Source: Vandiemenella viatica
Lineage: Eukaryota > Arthropoda > Insecta > Orthoptera > Morabidae
NCBI GenBank assembly: GCA_031002005.1
Contig: CM061919.1
Span: 34,933,088-34,997,087, forward strand
Direction of reading: 5' to 3'
Length of the DNA: 64,000 nt
The position numbers and the translations under genes are program-made. The notes under the pieces were generated by a model, which searched no databases, was not told the DNA's origin, and saw only the letters and a list, made by a program, of their open reading frames with translations. Below, piece by piece: positions 1-9,539 of this stretch (its first letter is position 1; each line of letters begins with the position of its first letter).

Positions 1-511
1 CAAACACGGGTGAATTCTGAATTTGGAAATGGCAATCCAACCCCACCTGGCGTTCTACAGCCGGTGTTGATGGATTTAAAATAATCGCGGAGATTTGTTC
101 TTCGAATATTATAAAACATGCCCTGATAAAACTGCCAGGATTTTTAAAGTTTTCAGAATTTTGAAAAGTGATGTGAAGTAATCTATTCCAGTTAGCAATC
201 GCCCTGACAGTTGGCTTCAATCGCGTAGCACTCGGCTCACTTGTTCGTCCTACAGCCCCTTTAGACGACCTGTTCCCGATCACCCTGTCCCGTTCCCGAT
301 TTCACTTTCCTCACACAGCCACCAATCTCTGCCATTTCTTCAATTGGCAGTGTTTTTGGGAGTTATTATCCTAGGATATTTTCTCCAATTAATAAGGTAG
401 GTCTATTCTTCTGAGTTGGTTGGTCTTTATTTTTGGTGCATTAATTTATTAAACTCAATGGTCTTTTATGTCGGTCAGCTGAAATGTCGTACTGGCCGAT
501 GTTTTTGACCA
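1..511. other. 3' flank of Jockey-like element E1, no gene seen
   Basis: This stretch follows the ORF2 stop of E1 on the minus strand and probably holds its 3' UTR. I see no poly(A) tract, microsatellite tail or target-site duplication, so the 3' end of the element cannot be placed. No other gene is visible. Confidence 0.4.
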
Positions 512-3124
512 TTAGATTTTTTGACTTCTGGAGCTTTTGTAGAAAGATTTTGCCAGCAGCCTGAATCTATCCAAGAGCATAGGCAGTGCAGTAGTCTGGT
601 GTAGGGCATCGGTCGGGAAGTGACGTGGCAAGTGTAGGGCTCTCTTCAATGCCCGATTTTGGATGAATTGTAGTTTTTGTATTTGATGATTTGCGGCGTA
701 TGCCCATACAGGGCATGCATATTCCATAATTGGACGGATAAGGGTTGTGTAGATTTTAATTCCAATAGTTGTAGGTAGTTGGCTATTAAAGTTGATGAGT
801 GGGTAGAGTTGCTGTAATCTCGCACTCGCTCGGCATCTGACGTCCTCTATGTGGGCGTGCCACGTTAATCTCCTATCCAGTGTGACCCCTAGATAGTGAA
901 CAGTTTTAGACCAGGGGATGTCCTTGCCATTGAGGTGTAGTAGAGGATGTGGTATCACCGGTAGCGCTGGGTCGCATCTACGCGTAAGCATAATGGCTTG
1001 CGTTTTAGCAGGATTTATTTCTATTCTCCACCTCCTAGCCCAAGCAAGAGTTTTCTGTAGGACTTCCTGGAGACGACGTGTTACAATGGCTCTGCTTCTG
1101 CTGAGAGAGAAGTATGCGGTGTCATCTGCGTAGGTCGCAATCTCTACACCAGGGTTATTAGGCACGTCAGCAGTGTACAATTTATAGAGTACTGGTCCGG
1201 GAACCGACCCCTGAGGGACACCGGCCCGGATCCGTCTTCTAGTGGAGAAAGCATTGTTGACGCGGACACTAAATGTGCGGCCGGCGAGGTAGCTCCTAAT
1301 AAGTTTCACATACGATCCTGGGAACCCTTGTTCATAGAGCTTGAGCAGGAGTCCCGAGTGCCATACCGAGTCGAAAGCTCTGGAGATATCAAGTAGAACC
1401 AACCCGTAGTATTCCTTGAAGTTAAAGGCTCTGGTGGCTTTCTCGACGACTCTCATGAGCTGCTGAGTGGTGAAGTGGCCTTTTCTGAATCCTAGCTGGT
1501 GGTTTGGGATGATACTGTTTGCTTCTATGTGGGTGTACAGCCTTTTGAGTAGCAGTCTCTCAAACACTTTACTGACAGCTGGAAGGAGGCTAATAGGCCG
1601 GTAGTGTTGAGGAAAGAGTGGGTCCTTACCGCTCTTGTGTATACCGACCACTTCTGCGTGCTTCCAGTTTCGTGGGTATTGTTGCTGTCTTAGAATTTTA
1701 TTGAAGATCGCTGTCAGAAATGTTATCGCCTCAGGTGGTAGTTTGCGGAGGAGAAGGTTGTTAACCTTGTCCCGTCCCGGAGCCTTGCGAGGGGGAAGTT
1801 TAGAAACACAGCTGGCTACTTCCTCAGCAGTGATTGGCTCAATTTCAAACTCGTCCTCCGCATTGAGAAAGACTTGTAATCTACGGCGCACTGTATTCAG
1901 ATGGCGATGATTCACGTTGGTTTGCGCTGGCCGAAAGTTCTTTTCAAAGGTGTCTGCTAAAGCGTTAGCCTTATCTTCAGGGCTATATACAAGTCCTCTC
2001 TCGCCATGGAGCGGTGTAAGTCGTTTCCTGTGTCGGGTGAACCTTCTGGTTTGGTTCCACAGCGATTCATCATCCGGGTTAAGCATAGAGATGCGGGCAT
2101 CCCATTCCCTATTTCTATGCTCCGTCAGGGAAGCCTTTAGCTCCCTCTGTAGGCGGTTTAGAAGTCGTTTCGTAAGGGGGTTCCTTGTTAATCTCCATTC
2201 TTTCGCAACCCGATTTTTATGTCGTATTTGCACCAAAAGTTGAGGCGGAAGTTGCGTAGATGCGTGCTTGGGAGTCGTTAGTGGAGTCGTGGCCGTAGAG
2301 GCGTTGCGTACTGCCATTTCAAATTTTTGGATGGCTTCATCGATGTTGCCTGTATCAGCGGCAGCAGTGAATTCGTCTTTAAGTAGCTGTTGATAGCGCC
2401 TCCAGTTGGTTTTATAATAATTGGGCCTGGTTTCTTCCAGTGTTTGCCAGGGTCCGATGTTAATCTCCACCAGCACTGGGCAATGGTCTGACGACACCCG
2501 GTCAATGGTGGAGGCAGCCACAAAGCCGGGAATAACTTTCGTTATGAGTATATCAAGTACGTTCGGTCTTCCTCCAGCGCCAGGATAATGTGTAGGCTCC
2601 TCAGGGCCGGTCTCACACATGTCGTATCTGTTTGTTAGTCTTCGCAGAGCCTTACCCGCCTGGTTAGCAACCCTACTGTTCCAGTCAGGGTGCTTGGCAT
2701 TAAGGTCCCCTCCAATCAGGAGTTTACCTCTGGTGGCGGCTAAATTTGTGAAGTCAGCCTCCTCCAGTTTTCTACGGGGGGGCCGGTAGGCAGAGACTAC
2801 TGTTAGTTTACCATTGACAGTTACCAACTCGACACCGACGGCTTCAATCTGCTGTAGTGTTGGAAGAGTAATTTCGTGGTGAGGGATATTTCTTTTGATG
2901 TAGATAGCTACTCCTCCTCCGGCAGTGGGCCTGTCCCGCCGGTAACAGTTGTAGTTGGCTACGGATGCACGCAGTCCTTGTTTCAGATGTGTCTCGGTCA
3001 CCAAACACACGTCTACAGTCTGCTCGAGGAGTAACTGCCTGAATTCATGCAGTTGGCTATAGATGCTGTTAGCATTCCAAATGCAAAAAGTGAGATAGTG
3101 CATTGTGCGGCGTCTATCCATCAT
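512..3124 (-). CDS. ORF2: endonuclease plus reverse transcriptase, intact
   Basis: An 870-codon frame without stops. The apurinic-like endonuclease (EEP fold) spans about residues 12-220, with WNAN at 16, ETH at 44-46, GGDLNAKH at 138-145 and SDHCPV at 212-217. Reverse transcriptase spans about 440-700, with KAPGRD, PISLLPAVSKVFERLLLKRL, LDISRAFDSVWH, GVPQGSVPGP and the catalytic YADD at 665-668. The C-terminal region (YLGVTLDRRLTWHAHI, then IRPIMEYACPVW) is typical of the Jockey superfamily, and there is no RNase H. The product would nick chromosomal DNA and copy element RNA onto the nick. The ATG overlaps the ORF1 stop by 11 bases in another frame, the usual ORF1/ORF2 junction. All key residues I checked are present, so the protein may be functional even though ORF1 is broken. 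Confidence 0.9.
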   Translation of the reverse strand: MMDRRRTMHYLTFCIWNANSIYSQLHEFRQLLLEQTVDVCLVTETHLKQGLRASVANYNCYRRDRPTAGGGVAIYIKRNIPHHEITLPTLQQIEAVGVELVTVNGKLTVVSAYRPPRRKLEEADFTNLAATRGKLLIGGDLNAKHPDWNSRVANQAGKALRRLTNRYDMCETGPEEPTHYPGAGGRPNVLDILITKVIPGFVAASTIDRVSSDHCPVLVEINIGPWQTLEETRPNYYKTNWRRYQQLLKDEFTAAADTGNIDEAIQKFEMAVRNASTATTPLTTPKHASTQLPPQLLVQIRHKNRVAKEWRLTRNPLTKRLLNRLQRELKASLTEHRNREWDARISMLNPDDESLWNQTRRFTRHRKRLTPLHGERGLVYSPEDKANALADTFEKNFRPAQTNVNHRHLNTVRRRLQVFLNAEDEFEIEPITAEEVASCVSKLPPRKAPGRDKVNNLLLRKLPPEAITFLTAIFNKILRQQQYPRNWKHAEVVGIHKSGKDPLFPQHYRPISLLPAVSKVFERLLLKRLYTHIEANSIIPNHQLGFRKGHFTTQQLMRVVEKATRAFNFKEYYGLVLLDISRAFDSVWHSGLLLKLYEQGFPGSYVKLIRSYLAGRTFSVRVNNAFSTRRRIRAGVPQGSVPGPVLYKLYTADVPNNPGVEIATYADDTAYFSLSRSRAIVTRRLQEVLQKTLAWARRWRIEINPAKTQAIMLTRRCDPALPVIPHPLLHLNGKDIPWSKTVHYLGVTLDRRLTWHAHIEDVRCRASARLQQLYPLINFNSQLPTTIGIKIYTTLIRPIMEYACPVWAYAANHQIQKLQFIQNRALKRALHLPRHFPTDALHQTTALPMLLDRFRLLAKSFYKSSRSQKI

Positions 3125-4379
3125 TATTACAATGAGTGCATTTTGGTGTAGCCAAAGCTTTCGTCATTGCAACGGTCAGGTTTCCAATCTGCTCAGTGAG
3201 TGTGCACATCATTTTCATGATGGACTCTAACATGCAGGTAAGCCTGTTGAAGTTGTCGTTTGAGGAGTCTTTGGTTGCATCTATTTGTCTTCTCTGATTG
3301 GTACTTGCTGTTCCAGTTTTGTTGGTAGTTGTGGGTAGTTCTGTGAGTATTCCATCAATTGGAGTGGCAGCAGTGCCACAAGCGGTAATTGAGGAAGCTT
3401 CGGCTGGAGTGTCAACGTTGGTAGTCAGCGATTTTCCGTCATCTTGTTTCTGACGTTGCTGATTGATTTGTTTCCTTTTTCTTCTGTTTGCTCTCTTACT
3501 TGGCTGCGAGGGCTGTGCCTTAGCATTGAGTTGTGTCTTTTTGTTGGTGGTTTTGGAACCTTCTGGGGTATGTTCTCGTTCTTGCTCTGCTGCTTGCGTG
3601 ATACCAAGCGGTTTACCTTTTTGGATTTGGTTGCGGTTTGGAGGTGAGATTTCCTTCTCTGTCAATAATCCTCTTTGTCGATCCCGAGCCCTTTTAAAGG
3701 CTGGGCAGCCTTTATAGCTTGCCACGTGTCCCCCTCCACAGTTGGAGCATTTGGCTGCATCTTTTCCCTTTTGTTAGGTGCACTGATTGGTATCATGCAT
3801 CCCAGCACACTTCACACAAACGGGAGGAATTTTGCAATTCTTTGCAACATGGCCAAAGCGCTGGCAGTTGAAACATTGGGAAGGTCCTGCTGTAGCACGG
3901 AGCTTCTCAACCTGCACTTTCAGGTGACATATCCTGTCAACCCCGAAGATTGTTCTGTTTTCTCGTATGTTGGCCAGAACCACGAGGAACAGCGGCATTG
4001 GCACGTTACTACCAGGACGTTTCAGTTGGGTCACCGTCTGTACGGAAAAACCCATTCCTATGAGTTCGTCCTTCAAATCCTCCGTGGGCAAGGAGAGAGG
4101 AATACCCCTGAAGACAACTTTCAGATTTGGGACCGACCCTATTGGTAAGGTATAGTACGGAGTTCCTCTTTCCTGAAGCATTCCCGTGGCAGCGATGTAG
4201 TCCTCTGTGGTGGTAAAAGTGAACTTAATCTTGTCACCGCCCGCAGTCTTGGCGGAGAAGTGACTCTTCACGACGGTGTCGACTCTGTCATGGAGTATCT
4301 TGTAGTTTTCGTCAATCAGAACAACAATCGGTGGAATGTGTGCCGATCGTTCACTTTCCTCTCGCCGACAGTGTTGCAT
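3114..4379 (-). pseudogene. ORF1 gag-like protein broken by one TAA
   Basis: One reading frame from 4379 to 3114, stopped once by TAA at 3774-3776. The upstream part carries a PRE_C2HC-like domain (KVVFRGIPLSLPTEDLKDEL, then PLFLVVL) and two zinc knuckles, CFNCQRFGHVAKNC (CX2CX4HX4C) and CVKCAGMHDTNQC. The part after the stop opens with a third knuckle, CSNCGGGHVASYKGC. It continues as a lysine/glutamine-rich tail and ends in a hydrophobic helix-like stretch (LTCMLESIMKMMCTLTEQIG). Because the knuckle series runs straight through the TAA, this looks like a point nonsense mutation, not a junction. A TAA directly precedes the first ATG, so that ATG is probably accidental and the true N-terminus is lost. 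In this family the protein coats the element RNA. Confidence 0.85.
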
Positions 4380-4858
4380 TTAGACGATCCGTCGGCCGGC
4401 CCGATCTGGTACTACCGTACTAGCGGCTTACCACCACGCGTATATCCGTCTAGTTCTGAAATTAGTACGTTCCATTTAATAGCAATTAAATTTGTTGGTT
4501 ACAAATTTTGTTAATGTTCTAATATCTAAATTAAATATGTATGGCCCCATATTTAACAAAACCACAAATTCTTGGTGTAACCCTGACTCTTTGACATCCT
4601 GCGAAAAGACTAAAAAAGTCTTGTGCCAAGCAATTATATCTACAAAGACATATGTTCAGTCACTTAGATGTGTTGGATGGTGAAGACGTCCGGAATTTCC
4701 AGCGGATGACACCTGAAATGCCTCATTTCTGGCGTCATCGTTATGATGTTCCTGTGAAGTTAGGGTTGCCAACCATACTGTATTATAAAGTATCACTAGC
4801 CACAAAGCCCGTCAAAATTGACGGGTTTAGAGTATTTTGGCAATTAATTTCTTTTTAG
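4380..4858. other. no gene; short inverted repeat
   Basis: GC content falls from about 4440 onward, consistent with leaving E1. I see no gene. A near-perfect inverted repeat lies at about 4804-4829, with arms AGCCCGTCAA and TTGACGGGTT around a 2-base loop. Confidence 0.4.
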
Positions 4859-4859
4859 T

Positions 4860-7260
4860 TGCTTACCTAAACAGAATTGTTTTGAAATAAAGCTCAATGT
4901 GCTGTAATTTCTCATCCCTTGTGATGTAGCAAAACGTTTCAGTTGTTTAGCAATCGCTTAAATAAACACAAAAATAAATCATAATATAATTCCTATTGCC
5001 TTGCGCAATAACAAAATGTTTCTGTTGCTATCCTGGTCCAGGTTGCATTTCAATCTAACAACAGGCAGTTCAATCATTACCGTGGTGCCACAATCTGATG
5101 ATGAATTCTTGTATAACTCGACGAAATAAATCGAAAATAAATAATACACTTTTTTGATATCTTTCTTGGTTTTCGAAAATCAATTATAACTGTGATTTTG
5201 GTGAAGTTTCCTCTGATCCAGGATGTATTTCAACCTAACAACAACCACCAGGAAGAAAATAAAACAGATATAGTGCATTTCCACCGTGTAGATATAGCGG
5301 TTTTGGTAATTTGTTTTTTTCTGGTCCAGGCCAGATTTCACCCAAACCACCTAAATTTTGAGATACAATATTTCGAGAACTAAGCGAGATATAGAAAGAA
5401 AATGTATTATTTGTTTTCGATTTGTCTCTTCGAGTTACATACATTATCATCATCAAATTTGGCAATGTCGAAATTTTTCTTCTGTTCCAGGCCGCATTTC
5501 AACTTAACCACGTCAATTTTGAGATACAATATCTCGAGAATTAAGTAAGATCAAAACATTTTATTCTCTACTTTCAGTTTTTTTCGTCGAGTTACAAAAG
5601 AATCTATCAACAAATTGCGGCTTCACGGTTATCGTAGAATCCCATAACCACGTACAGTACTACGCTAAACCATGGACTAAATATTTCCTTCCTCCATGTG
5701 CTAAACATGACGCCAGAGAAACAATACTTACTTTACACGCATATTAATACATATACTTATCACATTTCAATGGTCACATTGCATCGCGAAATAAACCAAA
5801 TAAAAAATCTATAAGGGTCCTTCAATCTTAATTTTTTATATTCGTTATTCAGAATTATACTAACACATTTGAATAGCTGACACAGTCACATGCGGCTGAA
5901 ATAAGGCATCAGTAAAACCAAAGTAAATTAAAAATAAATCTTAACACCTTACGTCATTCCAACGTAATATTAGTTTTAATGGGTGGAAGGTGATATTTTC
6001 CACCGGCCGGAAACTGGTACTGCCCTGTTGAAATTTGTATCAATTGCTTCGTTATAATGGCATCTTCTTCACATTTGCACCCTCCTTTTTTCCGAAACGT
6101 TGCCAGGAATTAAATTAAAAATTCTGAATCGTAAGACGCTCCGCAACCGAAAAATGTTAGCAATACTTTCGTTAGAACGAAGTAATGAATTAAGTAACAG
6201 AAAAAAAATTACTAAAAAAAAAACGCATGCCCTCTGCTGTAACTTCAAGTGCCAATTCTAATAACAATCTATCAAAACTGCCACTAACATTGCGAAAATT
6301 AACTTACATATGTGTGATATCAACGAATACTTCTACATAAACTAATATTAAATAAATCTAAGCAACTAATAAGTATGTTAAGTCAGTTAATTTATTCGTG
6401 GATGCCTAGAAATGTTATTAAATAACGTGGATATTTCTCTGCAGTTGCTTAACTAATCAGAATTGTTACAAAATATAGCTCATTGTAATTTATCGTTCAT
6501 TGTGCTGTAGCAAAAAGCTTCAGTTGTCATCTTGGTCCAGGTTGCATTTCAGCTTAACCATAATATCCGCTAAAATTTCTGATAGAAAAGCAAAGCTTCA
6601 ATCACACGCAATTTAATACATTCCATGCATCGCGATATAAACTTGATCCCAAATCTTCACAGGTTCTGACACATTTCTTTCTTAATGTAGCTACCTATGA
6701 TGAAGATCGATATTTTAACGGCTAAGAAAGCTTATATCTGCTGAAATAATGACTCCAGCAAGAACGAAGAATGCTATAACAACTTAAGCTATGCCATGTA
6801 ATATTTCATTGTGATTTAGGCCGTATATATCGCGAACAATTTGCAACCTCTTTCATTTGAACCATGTAATGTTTCAGTAAAAAAACTGATAATTAATATG
6901 CCAATTTAAACACAAATAATTTCAGTAATAGGACACAGTTTAAATTTTGAAAAAAACTAAATTATTCATGCCCTCTGCGTTAACGTCAAATGAAACTTGT
7001 AATTCTAATCCATGCTAGTTATACTCTAACCAAACATTTAGCAGCAGTGATGCTCGAAATACAAAGCTTTTATCTTACAATATCTATGGACAAAGAATTT
7101 AAGGAATACTTCAATATATCAAAAAATATTACGTAAATATAAGCATCTAATGATTGATATATCGATTTTAACGCAATACATACTTTTATTTCAGTGTTCT
7201 GTGAGTTAATTTATTCACTGTTGCTTGGAAATGATATTAAATAACGCGCACTCCCACAAA
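4860..7260. repeat. degenerate tandem/segmental repeats, no gene
   Basis: AT-rich sequence without credible coding frames but with repeated blocks. The block at 4859-4945 recurs at 6444-6520 (TTGCTTA.CTAA.CAGAATTGTT, then GATGTAGCAAAA/GCTGTAGCAAAA). The block at about 5740 recurs at 6601 (CACGCA.ATTAATACAT, then GCATCGCGA.ATAAAC). CATGCCCTCTGC near 6227 recurs at 6970. GTTAATTTATTC near 6385 recurs at 7205. Offsets of about 740-860 bp suggest an old array with unequal units. Confidence 0.55.
5035..5606 (+). repeat. diverged ~110-180 bp repeat units
   Basis: The motif GGTCCAGG(T/C)(T/C)GCATTTCAAC.TAAC recurs at 5035, 5215, 5323 and 5484, and again at 6534. The units at 5323 and 5484 are alignable over about 120 bp, including GAGATACAATAT(T/C)TCGAGAA and a CGAGTTACA block. 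Their offset is 161 bp. No coding role is visible. Confidence 0.6.
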
Positions 7261-7273
7261 TAATATCGTAAAG

Positions 7274-7316
7274 CGTGACGTCATAGCGCAACGTCATAGC
7301 TTGACGTCACCGCGTG
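7274..7316. repeat. 13-bp minisatellite carrying CRE-like TGACGTCA
   Basis: Three and a bit 13-bp units: GCGTGACGTCATA, GCGCAACGTCATA, GCTTGACGTCACC, then GCGTGAC. Two units hold the perfect palindrome TGACGTCA (7276-7283 and 7302-7309), the consensus CREB/ATF site. Whether it is used is unknown. Confidence 0.6.
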
Positions 7317-7401
7317 ACATACATAGGTGCGACACCGCTACATCTTGTCTATTGTACTAATAGATATTTCATTTTTGGCTCTTATACTCTTTGCTGCGAA
7401 T

Positions 7402-7671
7402 AAAGTATGCGAAAATACTTTATTTCGAATAAAGTATACAACACATGTAACTTAACGTTCGTCTGCTAGTTTCACAACCTCCTGCAAGAAAAAGTACCTA
7501 TCGGCCAGCGATTTTTTGTTCGCTAGCATCTTTTAATTTTCGGAGTCCCGGAAATAAAGGCGACCATTCATATTGTTCTACTTCAGTCGATTCGTGTCCG
7601 CTCGCCGTTATTTCTGAAGGGAACCATAAAGTATGCGAAAACAATTTATTTCTGGTAAACTATACAATTCA
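7402..7671 (+). repeat. pair of ~41-bp AT-rich direct repeats
   Basis: AAAGTATGCGAAAA, then a TTTATTTC block and a (A)TATACAA block, occur at about 7404-7442 and again at about 7629-7671. Each copy has partial dyad symmetry (AAAGTAT against ATACTTT). Confidence 0.5.
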
Positions 7672-8567
7672 ATTAATTTCCAAAAGACACGTTAGTGCTT
7701 ATGATGAAACGAAATAAATGCAAGTTGGTGGGAAAGGAGAAACAAAGCGTCCATAAATTTAAAAAGGAGTGTTTCTTTTTTTTTTATACTAGATGTAGAA
7801 TGTGGCTCCAGCTGTAACACTGAAATGAAACCATCAATTAATAGCCAGTCCAGTAAGCCCGAAAATATACGTATTTAAGGCAATAAATAACTAAATTTTA
7901 ATTTTTTTCCCGTATGTACTTTTTATTTTCCTCTTCAAAACAAAACAAAAAATAAGTTTGCAACTCTTTGTGAGGTGTCCCATAAAAATTTGGAGTCTTT
8001 TACACCTCCAGCAACCCTACTTATTTTTCTTTATTATCGGATGAATCCATCTCAAAATAATAGAAAATGTGTAACCAGACAGTGTGGGCGCAACCGGGCG
8101 AATCTTTACACGGCCAGTTTTCAGGGCACAGTGGTGGGGGCCCGACTTACCCCCACCCTTTTGCCCTAAGTCGGATGGAATTTCCACCCGACATCCCTGC
8201 CTGGTCTCGCGGCAACAACGTGACCAGGAGCTCACTTTAGACGACCTGTTTTCAGGGCCGAAGGGGCGTGGCCACGATTTAGGGAGACCAGGTCGGGTCG
8301 TCCAAATGGGCCTTTAGAATTAACGCCGGACCCATTTGCTGGTGTGTTGAGCAGTCACTGTGACGAGGGATCATCTCTGGCCCAGAGACAGCAGATCGTT
8401 GTACAGTGGGTCTGCCCACGCGGTCTTGTTTTCGTCCGGCGGAACTACAGGTATACCCGAAAAAGTTTCCAGGTCCGGCGGTTAAAATGGTTTATAGTCA
8501 TCTGAAAATATAAAAACAACTAATGGTTACAAATATATGACATAAGTCGGTGAAAAAAGAGAAAATA
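7672..8567. other. no recognisable gene
   Basis: AT-rich to about 8070, then a GC-richer island (8070-8460) with short open frames on both strands. None carries a recognisable motif. The island may be an unidentified repeat. Confidence 0.35.
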
Positions 8568-8573
8568 CATTAC

Positions 8574-8645
8574 CTGTAACTTTCATCCTTTTGGACGGGT
8601 TAACAGTTGAATTTATCTTCCTTTTACCTCCAATCTCAGGCAGAT
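8574..8645 (-). CDS. mini-exon 1, basic NLS-like segment
   Basis: A 72-nt segment between an AG acceptor (8646-8647, after a T-rich tract) and a GTAATG donor. In the array frame it encodes D-LPEIGGKRKINSTVNP followed by SKRMKVT. The spacing of KRK and KRMK resembles a bipartite nuclear-localisation signal. It differs from the other copies after LPEI, so this may be the last or most diverged exon in transcription order. It is recognised only by splice sites and the repeated LPxI start. No family is known to me. Confidence 0.4.
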
Positions 8646-8713
8646 CTGTAAAAAACAAAGAGACTTCAGAGATACTTAAACATTGATCAAAAAATATAAG
8701 ATTTAACACTTAC

Positions 8714-8782
8714 CACTACTAGCATCCAATGGCTCACCATTGAAATGGTTCATAATCTCATGAGTGGAGATCACAGGCAGAT
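8714..8782 (-). CDS. mini-exon 2, best-preserved copy
   Basis: A 69-nt exon with acceptor GAAG before it and a consensus donor GTAAGTG after it, phase 1 at both ends. It encodes D-LPVISTHEIMNHFNGEPL followed by DASS. It is open in the array frame, and both splice sites conform to the consensus, which makes it the strongest evidence that the array once was, or still is, spliced. Confidence 0.45.
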
Positions 8783-8852
8783 CTTCAACAAATAATTAAA
8801 TCTGTAATTTCAGTATCTACAGCACATATATATTTTCAGACAGACAAAAAAC

Positions 8853-8925
8853 CTATCGGGAAAGGCACCTACTGGCGCATCATTGGAAAGGTTCTGAATC
8901 CCCTTAGTGGAGATCACAGGCAGAT
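8853..8925 (-). pseudogene. mini-exon 3, splice sites lost
   Basis: Homologous segment encoding LPVISTKGIQNLSND followed by APVGAFP. The position of the acceptor AG reads TG, and the donor G-GTAAG position reads GATAGG. Coding frame is open but splicing would need alternative sites, so this copy looks inactive. Confidence 0.4.
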
Positions 8926-9000
8926 CAGCAAGAATACTGTAGCACCAAATACACGAAAATATCTATAGCAAAGGGAAAATTATAAAAGATTCAATCTTAC

Positions 9001-9040
9001 CAGTAGCGCCTCCCCACTGGCTCCTGTTTCTCACGGCAAT
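9001..9040 (-). pseudogene. mini-exon 4, internally deleted
   Basis: Between a CAG acceptor and a GTAAG donor, both good, only 40 nt remain. The length is not a multiple of three, and the array frame meets TGA straight after L-P. Probably a deletion derivative of the 66-72 nt unit. Confidence 0.35.
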
Positions 9041-9109
9041 CTGGGTAAATAGAGAAAAATAAATATTAATACATATAAAATAAGAAAATAAAATTAACTT
9101 ACAATTCTT

Positions 9110-9150
9110 AAATTACCGCGCCAGCTCAGAAGAGATAGTTACAGGCAGAT
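9110..9150 (-). pseudogene. mini-exon 5, degenerate
   Basis: The segment starts with ATCTGCCTGTAACT and encodes LPVTISSELAR before a stop. The acceptor reads CAA instead of CAG. A GTAAGT lies slightly downstream at about 9097-9102. Decayed copy. Confidence 0.35.
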
Positions 9151-9236
9151 TTGAAACAAAAATTAAATGTATTGTGTCAAACACACGAAAAAATATCTAC
9201 AGCAAATATAAATATTTCAGACACACAAAAACTTAC

Positions 9237-9302
9237 CAGCAAAGGCACCCACTAGCTCAGCATTGAAAATGTTCATAATCTCCAGGGAGATCGCAGGGAG
9301 AT
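9237..9302 (-). pseudogene. mini-exon 6, open frame but acceptor CAA
   Basis: A 66-nt segment, phase 1 at both ends, encoding D-LPAISLEIMNIFNAELV followed by GAFA and a consensus GTAAGT donor. The acceptor position reads GCAA instead of AG. It aligns with mini-exon 2 (EIMN.FN.E.) and with mini-exon 3 (VGAF). Confidence 0.4.
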
Positions 9303-9539
9303 TTGCAACAAATAATTAGTTAAATATCTATAGTATATAACACCCGCGACTTCTATAGAACTTTCGCAAGAACAATCCGAGGATATACTCCTCAGAACTT
9401 ATGCTTAAGGAAATCGGATGGAAAGTTCGCACTAACTAATCATGAAAATTGTCGAGAATTGTCAAAATAATTTTTTCAATCCTCAACTGCCCTGAATCCC
9501 CATCAAGATTCCAAAAGGAAACCACCACCTATACCTATC

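Larger units (their letters stand above)
512..4379 (-). mobile_element. Jockey-clade LINE E1, 5'-truncated
   Basis: Two overlapping minus-strand frames, a gag-like ORF1 and an endonuclease/reverse-transcriptase ORF2, form a standard Jockey-clade non-LTR retrotransposon. ORF1 starts abruptly just before its PRE_C2HC-like domain, whereas the homologous ORF1 of E2 has about 140 more N-terminal residues, so the 5' end is probably truncated near 4380-4440. E1 and E2 ORF2 share many blocks (WNxN, DVCLVxETHLK, YR.DRPTAGGG, LLDxSRAFDSVWH) and are related lineages. Coordinates cover the coding part only. Confidence 0.85.
8574..9302 (-). repeat. tandem array of six phase-1 mini-exons
   Basis: Six minus-strand units recur every ~105-150 bp. 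Each starts after an acceptor-like site with AT(C/T)TGCC or a close variant (ATCTCCC in the sixth), and several end at a GTAAG/GTAATG donor. The three best exons are 72, 69 and 66 nt. All are multiples of three and start and end in phase 1, so they could be spliced together or skipped without a frame change. Encoded segments start D-L-P-x-I. Intervening sequence is repeated too (TATCTA(C/T)AGCA and CAGACACACAAAAA blocks), so exon plus intron was duplicated as a unit. No family is recognised. The array may be part of a host gene with many micro-exons, partly decayed. Confidence 0.55.

Noticed and set aside
259..8250. Identical 16-mer CTTTAGACGACCTGTT at 259 and 8235
   Set aside because: No similarity extends beyond it, and one such match is expected by chance in a window of this size.
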